DNA of 64,000 bases, taken from positions 1-64,000 of the forward strand of contig QXWO01000005.1 in the NCBI GenBank assembly GCA_009911035.1. The letters run 5' to 3'. Below are positions 17,736 through 27,220 of this stretch, one piece after another. Numbering within the stretch: position 1 is the stretch's first letter; every line of letters starts with the position of its first letter. This DNA comes from Lachnospiraceae bacterium. GTDB lineage: Bacteria > Bacillota > Clostridia > Lachnospirales > Lachnospiraceae. Under the pieces are notes generated by a model. The model searched no databases, was not told the DNA's origin, and saw only the letters and a program-made list of their open reading frames with translations. A program made the position numbers and the translations under genes.

Positions 17736-19133
17736 TTAATCTTCCCCGTATTTCTCATTCCATTCATCTCTTGGAATGGCCGTAATATTTCCCACATCAT
17801 AATAGACTTCATAAAAACGGTTGATCCAAAAGTCCTTGTCATCCTCCAGATCCGACTCATGGGCATTGCTGTAAGGATTCTCAAAGGCTTCCCGCAGTTT
17901 GGGAACCACCACAATGCCATCTCCATCCGGGTCCGCTTTGTCCGCCTTGATCAGTGCTACTCTCTCCGCTTCCTCTCTGTAAATTCTTGCAAGATTTACC
18001 AGATTATCCAGATAAGTAAAAAACAGCCAGACACACAAAATACTGACCAGACTGTATTTTGCCGCCTTTATGGCCTGCTCATGGTCTGCCACATCCACGA
18101 TTCCCTGAATGCAGGCAATGAACAAAAATACTCCTGCGCCGAAGAAAGCCCTGTTGGCAGGGGTAGGGGCAATTGCCAGGGCATAACAGGTGGCCAGCGC
18201 CGCTGTGGAAAACAGCACCGTTTCATTTTTGTGAATCTGCTTCCATTCCCTCAATTTTTTTTGGATCACCAAAAGCACAATTACTATAACCGTAATGGCG
18301 ATTACCGGGAAGAACAGATCCCGGATATTTAGGGTAACTTTGTAAGTCCTTGACAAAAGCCCTACGATCCCCGTATATTCCCCCTCCGACATGGTGGTGC
18401 TCCTGCTTCTTACTCCCGGCGCCGTTATCATCCCCAAAATGCCGCAGCACATGCCAAGGATACCGGAAATCATAAAAGGATAAATGCCCCGGGCGCCTTC
18501 TTTGCGCCTGCCGGACCAGAAATTAAGGGCAAACATAAGCGCCAGCAGTAATCCCCCGCCAGAAGTATTTTCATTACACCATCCGGCCGCTGTTCCCAGG
18601 AAAAACATGCCGGCAGCCGTAAGGCCGCCATGTTTTATTTTTCCAGAAGAATCCAAAAGTCTCCTGTACAGAGTAAGAAATCCCAGAATAAACACACTGC
18701 CCCAGAGATAATTACATGCGCCGCAGATCCACAGCATTGTCTGTCCAAAGCTGACCGTGAACCGCCACAGAAAGGTAAAAATGAGAAGCAGAACAAAAAT
18801 ATCATTTTTCTTCCTGCGGTGTATATTCATATACATAAGCAGTGCCAGGGCAATAAACATGAAACTGTTCACCACATTGAACACATGCTTGCTGACAGAC
18901 AGGGAAAGCCGGATATTGAACTGCCCGATGATCCTTCCGCTGTTTGAAAGATATTCCCCATACTGCTGTTTAACCAGATCCCACAGGGAAGAGGCCTGAC
19001 GCACATCAATGGCGTAAGCATAATCGTCCGACATATAAGGAGTTAAAAGATTATAAATAAAAATCATCCAGAATGCCGCCACAACTATGACCCAAAAAAC
19101 CTGTTTTCTATATTTTTCCCAAAAATAAGTCAC
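17736..19133 (-). CDS. DUF6056-type polytopic membrane protein
   Basis: A 465-residue integral membrane protein with about ten predicted hydrophobic segments, starting with VFWVIVVAAFWMIFIYNLLTP. A DDYAYA motif in the first outer loop resembles the acidic motif of GT-C-like and Gtr-type membrane proteins of cell-surface polysaccharide systems; the whole matches the DUF6056 family as I recall it. The C-terminal ~80 residues are soluble and include an Asp-rich KADPDGDG segment. Its role is unknown, with a possible link to surface glycan modification by analogy only. It leads the radical SAM gene. Confidence 0.65.
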   Translation of the reverse strand: MTYFWEKYRKQVFWVIVVAAFWMIFIYNLLTPYMSDDYAYAIDVRQASSLWDLVKQQYGEYLSNSGRIIGQFNIRLSLSVSKHVFNVVNSFMFIALALLMYMNIHRRKKNDIFVLLLIFTFLWRFTVSFGQTMLWICGACNYLWGSVFILGFLTLYRRLLDSSGKIKHGGLTAAGMFFLGTAAGWCNENTSGGGLLLALMFALNFWSGRRKEGARGIYPFMISGILGMCCGILGMITAPGVRSRSTTMSEGEYTGIVGLLSRTYKVTLNIRDLFFPVIAITVIVIVLLVIQKKLREWKQIHKNETVLFSTAALATCYALAIAPTPANRAFFGAGVFLFIACIQGIVDVADHEQAIKAAKYSLVSILCVWLFFTYLDNLVNLARIYREEAERVALIKADKADPDGDGIVVVPKLREAFENPYSNAHESDLEDDKDFWINRFYEVYYDVGNITAIPRDEWNEKYGED

Positions 19134-19348
19134 TTACATCTGCCTTTCTTTCACTATGATATGTTAATTGCTGCCATTACTTTTTACAGTTATGATTCAG
19201 CACTTATTTTAGCAAAATTAACCATAGAATTCAACGAGGAAAGCAATTTTCAAACATGCTATAGTGTATTATAAAAAAATATGCTATACTAAATCAGATT
19301 ACCCTCCTACTATTATGGAGAAAAATTATCACTTTATAATCGAGGTTT

Positions 19349-21733
19349 ATGATGAACGAAAAAGTACTTCACACTTTAGAATACACCAAAATAATCAGCT
19401 TGTTAGCTCAAAAGGCAACTTCCCGTCCGGGGCGGGATCTGTGCATGGATTTAAAGCCCCAGACGGAATTAAATGCGGTACGGCTTGCCCAGCAGCAGAC
19501 TGCCGACGCCCTCTCCATGCTTTTCGCCAAAGGTTCCACGTCTTTTGGCGGCAACAGGGATATACAGATGTCTCTGCGCAGCCTGGAGATTGGAAGCACC
19601 TTATCCGCCCCGGAACTTTTAAAAATTGCAGGGCTTTTGGATAATGTGAGCAGAATCAGATCCTATGGTAAATCCGCCCGTGAGGAGGACATGGAAAACT
19701 CCCTGACGGAATATTTCCGTGCTTTGAATCCCCTTAACCAGTTAGCCGGCGAAATAAACCGCTGTATTCTTTCGGAAGAGGAAATTGCCGATGATGCAAG
19801 CCCCGGCCTTAAGCATGTACGGCGTTCCATTTCACTGACAGGCGATAAAATCCATTCCCAGCTTACTTCCATGGTAAACGGTTCTTACAGAAGCTACCTG
19901 CAGGATGCAGTCATTACCATGAGGGACAACCGCTATTGTATTCCTGTAAAAGCCGAATATAAAAGCCAGGTGCCCGGCATGGTGCATGACCAGTCCTCCA
20001 CCGGCTCCACCTTTTTTATCGAGCCTGCCGCCATAGTCAATCTGAACAACCAGTTAAAAGAACTGGCTCTTAAAGAAAAAGAAGAAATAGAAATCATTCT
20101 TGCCTCATTAAGTGCAGAGGTTTCAGAACATATACTGGAAATATCGGAAAACCAGCGGATTATGACTTTTTTGGATTTCGTCTTTGCCAAAGCCTCCCTT
20201 GCCATGGAGGAACGGGCAACCATGCCCCTTTTTAACGAAAACCGCTACATCAATATACGGAAAGGGCGGCATCCTCTTCTTCCGGCCCAGAAGGTAGTGC
20301 CCATTGATATACATTTGGGGAAAAACTTCGACCTTCTGATCGTCACCGGCCCCAATACAGGGGGCAAGACGGTTTCCCTAAAGACCGTGGGGCTTTTTAC
20401 CCTGATGGGACAGGCGGGACTTCATATTCCCGCGCTTGACCGTTCAGAGCTATCCATTTTTACGGAAGTTTTTGCAGACATCGGTGATGAGCAAAGCATT
20501 GAGCAGAGCCTTAGCACTTTTTCCTCCCATATGACCAGCATTGTCTCCATCTTAAAAAATGCTGATGATAATTCCCTGTGCCTGTTTGACGAGCTGGGCG
20601 CAGGTACCGACCCTACCGAAGGTGCCGCCCTTGCGATTGCCATTTTAGACCACCTTCACACCAGAGGAATCCGTACCATGGCCACCACTCATTACAGCGA
20701 GCTTAAGGTGTATGCCCTTTCTACGGATTTTGTGGAAAATGCCTGCTGTGAGTTTAACGTGGAAACGCTGGCCCCCACTTACCGGCTTTTGATTGGCATC
20801 CCCGGCAAGAGCAATGCTTTTGCCATTTCGTCCAAGCTGGGACTTCCCGATTACATTATTGAGGCCGCCCGGACGCAGATCACCACCGAAGAAAAAAGTT
20901 TTGAGGATTTGATCTCCGATCTGGAAAACAGCCGCATCACCATAGAAAAGGAACGCCTTGAGATTGCTTCCTATAAGGAGGAAATCAAACATTTAAAAGA
21001 AAAGCTCCAGGCTAAAAATGAAAAAATAGACAATGCCAAAGACCGCATCCTGCGGGAAGCAAACGAAAAAGCCCGTGAAATTCTGCAGGAAGCAAAAGAC
21101 GTGGCGGACGAGACCATCCGCATTTACCAGAAAGCCGGCCCCGGCGCATCCTTAAAGGATCTGGAAAAGACCAGACAGCAGCTCCGGGGGGAAATCAACC
21201 GAAAAAATGAAAAACTTGCCGTAAAAACAAAAGAACCCCAGAAAGGGAAACAGCTTAAGCCGGACCAGCTAAAAATAGGTGACAGCGTGAAAATCCTTTC
21301 CATGGGGCTGAAAGGCACTGTGAGCACCCTGCCAGACCACAGAGGCAACCTCTTTATACAGTGCGGCATCATGCGCTCCCAGGCAAATATAAAAGACCTG
21401 GTATTTCTGGCGGAGGAATCCCCTTCCACCACTCCCGTGCTTCAGAAAAGCCATGCCAGCAAGGTGAAAATGTCAAAGTCATTCAGCATATCCCCGGAAA
21501 TCAGTCTGCTTGGAAAGACTGTGGACGAAGCCCTTTCCGAGCTGGACAAATATCTGGATGATGCTTATCTGGCCCATCTTACGACAGTCAGAGTGGTCCA
21601 CGGCAAGGGAACCGGGGCTTTAAGAAAGGCCGTCCAGAATCATTTAAAACGAATCAAATATGTAAAATCATTCCGTCTTGGAGAATACGGAGAAGGTGAC
21701 GCAGGTGTCACAATTGTAACTTTTAAGGAATAG
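19349..21733 (+). CDS. mutS2: Endonuclease MutS2
   Basis: Cytoplasmic MutS-family ATPase (794 aa). It has a core and clamp region, Walker A GPNTGGKT near residue 335, Walker B LCLFDELGAGTDPTE, a coiled coil near residues 520-600, a KOW-like segment, and a C-terminal Smr nuclease domain with the VHGKGTGALR motif. MutS2 suppresses homologous recombination and, in Bacillus, rescues stalled ribosomes. Two ATGs adjoin (19349 and 19352); GAGG lies upstream. It is followed after 25 nt by a two-component system, so the three are probably cotranscribed. Confidence 0.95.
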   Translation: MMNEKVLHTLEYTKIISLLAQKATSRPGRDLCMDLKPQTELNAVRLAQQQTADALSMLFAKGSTSFGGNRDIQMSLRSLEIGSTLSAPELLKIAGLLDNVSRIRSYGKSAREEDMENSLTEYFRALNPLNQLAGEINRCILSEEEIADDASPGLKHVRRSISLTGDKIHSQLTSMVNGSYRSYLQDAVITMRDNRYCIPVKAEYKSQVPGMVHDQSSTGSTFFIEPAAIVNLNNQLKELALKEKEEIEIILASLSAEVSEHILEISENQRIMTFLDFVFAKASLAMEERATMPLFNENRYINIRKGRHPLLPAQKVVPIDIHLGKNFDLLIVTGPNTGGKTVSLKTVGLFTLMGQAGLHIPALDRSELSIFTEVFADIGDEQSIEQSLSTFSSHMTSIVSILKNADDNSLCLFDELGAGTDPTEGAALAIAILDHLHTRGIRTMATTHYSELKVYALSTDFVENACCEFNVETLAPTYRLLIGIPGKSNAFAISSKLGLPDYIIEAARTQITTEEKSFEDLISDLENSRITIEKERLEIASYKEEIKHLKEKLQAKNEKIDNAKDRILREANEKAREILQEAKDVADETIRIYQKAGPGASLKDLEKTRQQLRGEINRKNEKLAVKTKEPQKGKQLKPDQLKIGDSVKILSMGLKGTVSTLPDHRGNLFIQCGIMRSQANIKDLVFLAEESPSTTPVLQKSHASKVKMSKSFSISPEISLLGKTVDEALSELDKYLDDAYLAHLTTVRVVHGKGTGALRKAVQNHLKRIKYVKSFRLGEYGEGDAGVTIVTFKE

Positions 21734-21758
21734 TGATTGAAAGGAAGTTTTTATTCTA

Positions 21759-22460
21759 ATGGTAAACAGGCAAAAAATATTAATTGTAGATGATGACAGC
21801 AACATTGCAGAACTGATTTCCCTTTATCTGACCAAAGAGTGTTTTGAAACCATGATTGCAAATGACGGGGAAAGCGCCCTGCTCCTTGCAGATTCCTTTG
21901 CCCCCAATCTGATTCTGCTGGATTTGATGCTGCCGGGTATTGACGGCTATCAGGTCTGCCGGGAAATCCGTGCCAAATCCGCTATTCCCATCATCATGCT
22001 CTCCGCCAAGGGCGAGATTTTCGACAAAGTCCTGGGGCTGGAGCTTGGGGCTGACGACTATATGGAAAAGCCTTTTGACTCCAAGGAGCTGGTAGCAAGG
22101 GTCAAGGCCGTTCTGCGCAGGTATAAACCTGCCGCCACAACTGCCGCCGCTCCCGATGTGAAATGCGTGGAATACCCCGACCTGACTATTAATCAGACCA
22201 ACTATTCCGTAATTTATATGGGAAAAACCGTAGAGATGCCCCCCAAGGAACTGGAATTGCTATACTTCCTGGCTTCTTCCCCCAATCACGTATTTACAAG
22301 GGAACAGCTTCTCGACCAGATCTGGGGATATGAATATATCGGAGATACCAGAACCGTGGATGTACATATCAAACGGCTCCGGGAAAAGATAAGGGATCAT
22401 GCGGGATGGCGGATCGCCACCATCTGGGGAATCGGGTACAAATTTGAGGTACGACAATGA
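21759..22460 (+). CDS. OmpR-family response regulator
   Basis: DNA-binding response regulator (233 aa). The receiver domain has the acidic pocket D11-D12, the phospho-acceptor D55 in LLDLMLPG, and K104 in MEKPFD. A Pro/Ala linker separates it from the winged-helix domain (residues ~135-230) with RTVDVHIKRLREKI. It is the cognate partner of the histidine kinase that overlaps it by 4 nt. The signal and regulon are unknown. Confidence 0.93.
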   Translation: MVNRQKILIVDDDSNIAELISLYLTKECFETMIANDGESALLLADSFAPNLILLDLMLPGIDGYQVCREIRAKSAIPIIMLSAKGEIFDKVLGLELGADDYMEKPFDSKELVARVKAVLRRYKPAATTAAAPDVKCVEYPDLTINQTNYSVIYMGKTVEMPPKELELLYFLASSPNHVFTREQLLDQIWGYEYIGDTRTVDVHIKRLREKIRDHAGWRIATIWGIGYKFEVRQ

Positions 22461-23881
22461 GAAAGACCCTCTATCTGAAATTTCTGCTGGCCTACTTTAT
22501 CTTTGGCTTTTTTGGTTTTGTAGTAGTGGCTACCTTCGTCAGCAGTATGACCATGGAACAGTTAAAACGGGAAAAGGCGGAAGCCCTATACCGGGAAGCA
22601 ACCCTTATTGCCAATACCTACGCCGCAGACTTATACAATAATGAGACATCCCTTGACACTGTAAAAAAGCAGTTGGATGCTCTGGACACCTACCTCTCTG
22701 CCAATTTGTGGATCATCAACCCGTCGGGCCGGATGATTCTGGACTCCCGGGCTCCCCTTGACGTGGAGAATGAGACGGTGATTGAGGGTTTTGATCCCAC
22801 CGTAACAGAGAATTCCTACTACACAGTCGGCTATTTTTTTGACAGCTTTACCCAGGAGCAGCTTAGCGTGTTTGCCCCCATTGCCTCCTACTACAAGGTG
22901 CGGGGATATGTGGTCATTCACTATCCCATTAGCAACATTGCCGCTTCCTGCAACAGCCTTTTGAATATTTCCTACCTGATGCTGATTATTTTATTCCTGC
23001 TTTCCCTAATTATCCTGATTTTCTTTACGGAAATGGTCTACCTTCCCCTTCGCAGGATAACCGAGGCCACCGAACAGTACGCCTCCGGGAATATGCACTA
23101 TGAATTCCAGATAGACAGCGAAGACGAAATTGGCTATCTTGGCGCAACCCTGTCCTATATGGCAAGTGAGATTGCCCGGTCCGAGGACGACCAGAAAAAA
23201 TTCGTAGCAAACGTCTCCCATGACTTCCGCTCTCCCCTTACCTCCATCAAAGGTTATCTTGAAGCCATGCTGGACGGAACCATCCCACCGGAGATGCATG
23301 AAAAATATCTCACCATTGTTTTAAATGAAACAGAACGGCTGACCAAGCTTACCAACAGCCTTCTCACCTTAAATAATCTGAATACTAAGGGTATGCTGCT
23401 GGATAAAAACATTTTCGACATCAATAAGGTCATCCGCAACACGGCGGCCGCCTTTGAGGGAACCTGCAAGAGTAAGACTATCGGAATTGAACTGATACTG
23501 ACTGGAGACGAACTTTACGTCAATGCGGATGTCGGAAAAATCCAGCAGGTATTGTATAATCTGTTGGACAACGCCATCAAGTTCAGCCATTCCGATTCCA
23601 TAATCAAGATAGAGACTACCGAAAAGCACAACAAAATTTTTGTGTCCATCAAAGACCGGGGAATTGGCATTCCCAAAGATGACCTGAAACTTATCTGGGA
23701 ACGTTTTTATAAATCCGACTTATCCCGTGGCAGGGATAAAAAAGGTACCGGGCTTGGACTTTCCATTACCAAAGAAATCATACACGCCCACGGAGAGCAC
23801 ATCAATGTCATCAGCACCGAAGGAGTGGGCACAGAGTTTATTTTCTCCCTTCCCGTAGCGGAAGATGAAAACGAAGATTAA
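22457..23881 (+). CDS. Membrane sensor histidine kinase
   Basis: Two-component sensor kinase (474 aa). Two membrane helices (about residues 8-30 and 170-195) flank an extracellular sensor domain of about 140 residues. A HAMP domain follows, then the H-box VSHDFRSPLTS near residue 257, N-box LLDNAIKFSH, G1 DRGIGIP and G2 GTGLGLSI. All catalytic motifs are intact. Its ATG overlaps the response regulator stop codon (ATGA), so translation is coupled. The overall form is close to VicK/ResE/PhoR kinases; the stimulus cannot be inferred. Confidence 0.93.
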   Translation: MRKTLYLKFLLAYFIFGFFGFVVVATFVSSMTMEQLKREKAEALYREATLIANTYAADLYNNETSLDTVKKQLDALDTYLSANLWIINPSGRMILDSRAPLDVENETVIEGFDPTVTENSYYTVGYFFDSFTQEQLSVFAPIASYYKVRGYVVIHYPISNIAASCNSLLNISYLMLIILFLLSLIILIFFTEMVYLPLRRITEATEQYASGNMHYEFQIDSEDEIGYLGATLSYMASEIARSEDDQKKFVANVSHDFRSPLTSIKGYLEAMLDGTIPPEMHEKYLTIVLNETERLTKLTNSLLTLNNLNTKGMLLDKNIFDINKVIRNTAAAFEGTCKSKTIGIELILTGDELYVNADVGKIQQVLYNLLDNAIKFSHSDSIIKIETTEKHNKIFVSIKDRGIGIPKDDLKLIWERFYKSDLSRGRDKKGTGLGLSITKEIIHAHGEHINVISTEGVGTEFIFSLPVAEDENED

Positions 23882-23895
23882 TAAGGAGTTTTATT

Positions 23896-24387
23896 ATGCA
23901 TATCATCTTACATCAGCCTGAAATTCCTGCAAATACCGGTAACATCGGAAGAACCTGCGCAGCCACCGGAGTCTCTCTTCATTTAATTGAGCCTCTTGGC
24001 TTCCGTCTGAATGAAAAGGAAATCCGACGCGCCGGAATGGACTACTGGGAGCATCTGGACGTGACCCGGTATATGAACTTTGACGAATTCAAATCCATGC
24101 ACCCTGACGCAAAAATCTGGATGGCTACCACCAAAGCCAGACAGACCTATTCGGAGGTTTCTTACGGCCCGGATGATTTTATCATGTTCGGCAAAGAAAG
24201 CGCCGGCATCCCCGAAGAACTTCTGGTGGACTATGAAAAAACATGCATCCGCATTCCCATGCTCCCCCAGATACGTTCCCTTAATCTTTCCAATTCCGTG
24301 GCCATTGTCCTCTATGAAGCCCTGCGCCAGCAAAATTTTTCACAGATGCAGCTTGAGGGTGGACTTCACAGGTTAAGCTGGAAATAA
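23896..24387 (+). CDS. trmL: tRNA (cytidine(34)-2'-O)-methyltransferase
   Basis: SPOUT-class methyltransferase (163 aa, usual length) that methylates the wobble-base ribose of tRNA-Leu isoacceptors. The N-terminus HIILHQPEIPANTGNIGRTC, the FGKESAGIPEELL motif, and the knot segment IRSLNLSNSVAIVLYEA are diagnostic. It starts 14 nt after the kinase gene with AAGGAG upstream and is probably part of the mutS2 transcript. Confidence 0.94.
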   Translation: MHIILHQPEIPANTGNIGRTCAATGVSLHLIEPLGFRLNEKEIRRAGMDYWEHLDVTRYMNFDEFKSMHPDAKIWMATTKARQTYSEVSYGPDDFIMFGKESAGIPEELLVDYEKTCIRIPMLPQIRSLNLSNSVAIVLYEALRQQNFSQMQLEGGLHRLSWK

Positions 24388-24558
24388 TCCTCAGGTCTGC
24401 GTAGCCGCCCTCTGGCGCATGTTTTAAAACTAATTTTTAAATTTGTAATACAAACCCATAAACATCCAATCCTCCTTCGTATCTTAAATAACACCCGGCA
24501 TACGCTATATGGAAACAGCATTTTGCCTAAGTAAAAACATGCACAGGAGGATTTTTAT

Positions 24559-25386
24559 ATGAAAAAGATTTACAGATTTTTAGCTATGGGAATTATAGTT
24601 GCAGGGCTTACGGGCTGCGCCGGAGCTGCAAAGGAATCGTCCCTTCCCTCAAATTCTACACAGGATAGCACCTCTGACAGCCAGACTGCATCTTCCGGTA
24701 CTGCCCAGGACGCCGCCGCTGCTCCTTCCGTATCTGCCTGCCAGAACTCTATCATCGTTAACAGCAGCGAAAAAGTAACTGTCATCCCGGATATTGCCCA
24801 GATAGTTTATTCTGTCCGCACACAGGCCCGGGAAGCCGCCGATTGCCAGCAGCAGAACTCTGAATCGGTGGGGCAGGTCATTAATCTGCTAAAAAGCCTG
24901 AATATCGCAGAAACCTCCATCCAGACTTCCGACTACTATATGAATCCAGTCTACGATTACAGCAATAATACCGCACGTGTGACAGGCTATGAGTCCATCA
25001 CCACTCTCACCGTATCAGACGTTCCCATTGACGGTCTGGACCAAATTCTGTCACAGTCTGTCCTTAACGGTATCAATACTATCCAGTCCATCACCTATCA
25101 GGCAGGCAAGTATGATGAAAGCTACCAGGCCGCACTTTCTGCCGCTATGGAAACTGCCCGTAAAAAGGCAGAGGTTCTGGCTAAAGCCGCCGGATGCAGT
25201 GTAGGTGCCGTGCTGAACATTCAGGAGACTGGAAGTTATTCCGAAGCCCGTTACACGGACAATGCCCTTGCCAGCAAGTACCGTTCTTCCGCCGTAAAGG
25301 AAATGGCACTGGAGGACACGGCTGGCATTATGGCCGGGGAGATTCAAGTGGAGGCAAGCATTGTGGTGGAATACCAGCTTTATTAA
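24559..25386 (+). CDS. SIMPL-domain (DUF541) lipoprotein
   Basis: Exported lipoprotein (275 aa). The signal peptide ends in the lipobox LTGC with C20 as the lipid site. A Ser/Thr/Ala-rich spacer to about residue 70 is followed by a SIMPL/DUF541 domain (IIVNSSEKVTVIPDIAQIVY onward, and the C-terminal PGEIQVEASIVVEY-like segment). Such proteins, including E. coli YggE, are linked to oxidative or envelope stress but have no agreed biochemical function. The ATG has AGGAGG upstream. The gene is monocistronic and ends at a long terminator. Confidence 0.88.
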   Translation: MKKIYRFLAMGIIVAGLTGCAGAAKESSLPSNSTQDSTSDSQTASSGTAQDAAAAPSVSACQNSIIVNSSEKVTVIPDIAQIVYSVRTQAREAADCQQQNSESVGQVINLLKSLNIAETSIQTSDYYMNPVYDYSNNTARVTGYESITTLTVSDVPIDGLDQILSQSVLNGINTIQSITYQAGKYDESYQAALSAAMETARKKAEVLAKAAGCSVGAVLNIQETGSYSEARYTDNALASKYRSSAVKEMALEDTAGIMAGEIQVEASIVVEYQLY

Positions 25387-25458
25387 TTGCCAATATAAAT
25401 ATCTTATTTTCCGCTTACCGTAGGAACAGTTCCAAATATCCGATACATAGCTGGAACT

Positions 25459-25525
25459 AAATAAAATATCCCGAAATGCCAATTAAAGTACATAACAATA
25501 ACAGCATTCCGGGATATTTTATTTT
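25459..25525. terminator. Bidirectional terminator
   Basis: AAATAAAATATCCCG..AATGC (from 25459) pairs with GCATT..CGGGATATTTTATTT (to 25525). The A-rich and T-rich ends make it a terminator on both strands, between the convergent SIMPL and aminotransferase genes. Confidence 0.85.
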
Positions 25526-25540
25526 TGGGTGGATATATTT

Positions 25541-26713
25541 TTATTTCTTCCCATTCCTTAACCGCGTAATAAACGCCTCTATTTTCCCTAAAGCAATCTT
25601 AAGATTTTCAATTGAGTATGCATAGGATATCCGCAGGAAACCTTCCCCGCAGTCCCCAAATGCTGTTCCGGGCACTACTGCTACTTTTTCTTCCTGCAGA
25701 AGTCTGTTTGCAAACTCCTCGCTTGTCATACCGAATTCCTTTATGCTTGGGAACACATAAAATGCACCATACGGCTCAAAGCATTCCAGTCCCATTTCTT
25801 TAAATGCATGCATAAGGTATCTTCTGCGCTGATTGTAGGACTCCCGCATCATTGCCACATCGTCATCCCCGTTGCGCAGGGCTTCCACTGCCGCATACTG
25901 GCTGGTGGTAGGCGCGCACATGATGGCAAACTGATGAATTTTAAGCATCTGTTCCATAATTTCCGCCGGTGCACACGCATAGCCCAGACGCCACCCTGTC
26001 ATAGCATAGGATTTTGAAAATCCGTTGATCAGCACTGTCCTCTCCTTCATGCCGGGAAGACTTATAATAGAAACATGTTTCCCTTTATAAGTAAGTTCTG
26101 CATAAATCTCATCAGAAATGATGAAAATATCCTTTTCACGGATGACCTCTGCGATTGCCTCCAAATCTTCTTTTTCCATAATGGCGCCTGTGGGATTATT
26201 CGGGAAAGGAAGAATCAGCGCCTTTGTCTTATCCGTGATGGCATTCCTAAGTTCCTGTGCCGTCAGCCGGAACTCGTTTTCTGCCTTTAATTCAATAATG
26301 ACGGGATCTGCCCCTGCCAAAATTGCACAGGGCTCGTAGGAAACATAACTGGGCTGGGGAATCAGCACTTCCTCTCCCGGATTGATCATCGCACGCAGGG
26401 CAATGTCTATGGCTTCGGAGCCGCCCACGGTGACAATCACCTCGCTGTCTGCATTATAGGAAACGTTCTGGGTCCTTTGTATGTATTTCGTAATTTCAAC
26501 CTTTAACTCCTTAAGACCTGCATTGGAGGTATAAAAGGTACGTCCCTTTTCGAGGGAATATATGCCCTCGTCCCTGATATGCCAGGGTGTGTCAAAGTCC
26601 GGCTCACCAACGCCCAGGGAAATTGCATCCTCCATCTCATTTACAATGTCAAAAAACTTGCGGATGCCGGAGGGCTTGATCGTAACTATTTTATCTGATA
26701 ACGGATTTCTCAT
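25541..26713 (-). CDS. Class I/II PLP aminotransferase
   Basis: Fold-type I aminotransferase (390 aa). The PLP lysine lies in NGFSKSYAMTGWRLGYA, with FPNNPTGA and DEIYAELTY upstream and the C-terminal substrate arginine in GFLRISYA. It resembles the AspC/PatA group that acts on aspartate or aromatic amino acids; the substrate is not determined. Its start overlaps the stop of the preceding Lrp/AsnC gene by 4 nt, so the regulator may respond to the substrate of this enzyme. It is the last gene of a VanW, AIR synthase, Lrp, aminotransferase run. Confidence 0.9.
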   Translation of the reverse strand: MRNPLSDKIVTIKPSGIRKFFDIVNEMEDAISLGVGEPDFDTPWHIRDEGIYSLEKGRTFYTSNAGLKELKVEITKYIQRTQNVSYNADSEVIVTVGGSEAIDIALRAMINPGEEVLIPQPSYVSYEPCAILAGADPVIIELKAENEFRLTAQELRNAITDKTKALILPFPNNPTGAIMEKEDLEAIAEVIREKDIFIISDEIYAELTYKGKHVSIISLPGMKERTVLINGFSKSYAMTGWRLGYACAPAEIMEQMLKIHQFAIMCAPTTSQYAAVEALRNGDDDVAMMRESYNQRRRYLMHAFKEMGLECFEPYGAFYVFPSIKEFGMTSEEFANRLLQEEKVAVVPGTAFGDCGEGFLRISYAYSIENLKIALGKIEAFITRLRNGKK

Positions 26714-27192
26714 GGTGTCACTTTCTCCCTTGTATCTTCGTATTTTCTGGTCAGTATAGTGCCGTGGTCTTTATACTTTTTCAGTATAAAATGAGTGGCA
26801 GTGCTCAACACTCCGTCCAGAGTGGAAAGCTTATCCGACACAAAGCTGGATACCGCTTTTAGGGATTTCCCCTCCAGCGTCACCAGAAGATCATAACCGC
26901 CCGAAATGAGATATACACTATTTACTTCGGGATACTTATAAACCCGCTCTGCAATATTGTCATAGCCCTGCCCTCTCTGGGGGGTAATCCGCACCTCAAT
27001 CAGGGCTGTTACCTTCTCGATAGTTGTTTTCTCCCAGTCTATCATTGTATGGTAACCGCAGATAACACCTTCTTCCTCCATAGCCTTCAATTCGTTTGCA
27101 ATGTCAATTTCCTCCGCGCCAAGAATAACTGCCAGCTCTTTGATGTTAATCCGGCTGTTCTTTTCTATAATCGATAAAATCTGTTCTCTCAT
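26710..27192 (-). CDS. Lrp/AsnC-family transcriptional regulator
   Basis: A 160-residue feast/famine regulator. The N-terminal winged helix-turn-helix covers about residues 1-55 (NIKELAVILGAEEIDIANELKAMEE in parts), and the C-terminal RAM ligand domain follows (ALIEVRITPQ, VYLISGGYDLLVTLEG). Proteins of this family bind amino acids and often control the adjacent gene. Here the translationally coupled neighbour is an aminotransferase, with a HypE-like gene 28 nt upstream. Confidence 0.92.
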   Translation of the reverse strand: MREQILSIIEKNSRINIKELAVILGAEEIDIANELKAMEEEGVICGYHTMIDWEKTTIEKVTALIEVRITPQRGQGYDNIAERVYKYPEVNSVYLISGGYDLLVTLEGKSLKAVSSFVSDKLSTLDGVLSTATHFILKKYKDHGTILTRKYEDTREKVTP

Positions 27193-27220
27193 GAATCCAT
27201 CCTCCTAATTTCAGTTCCTC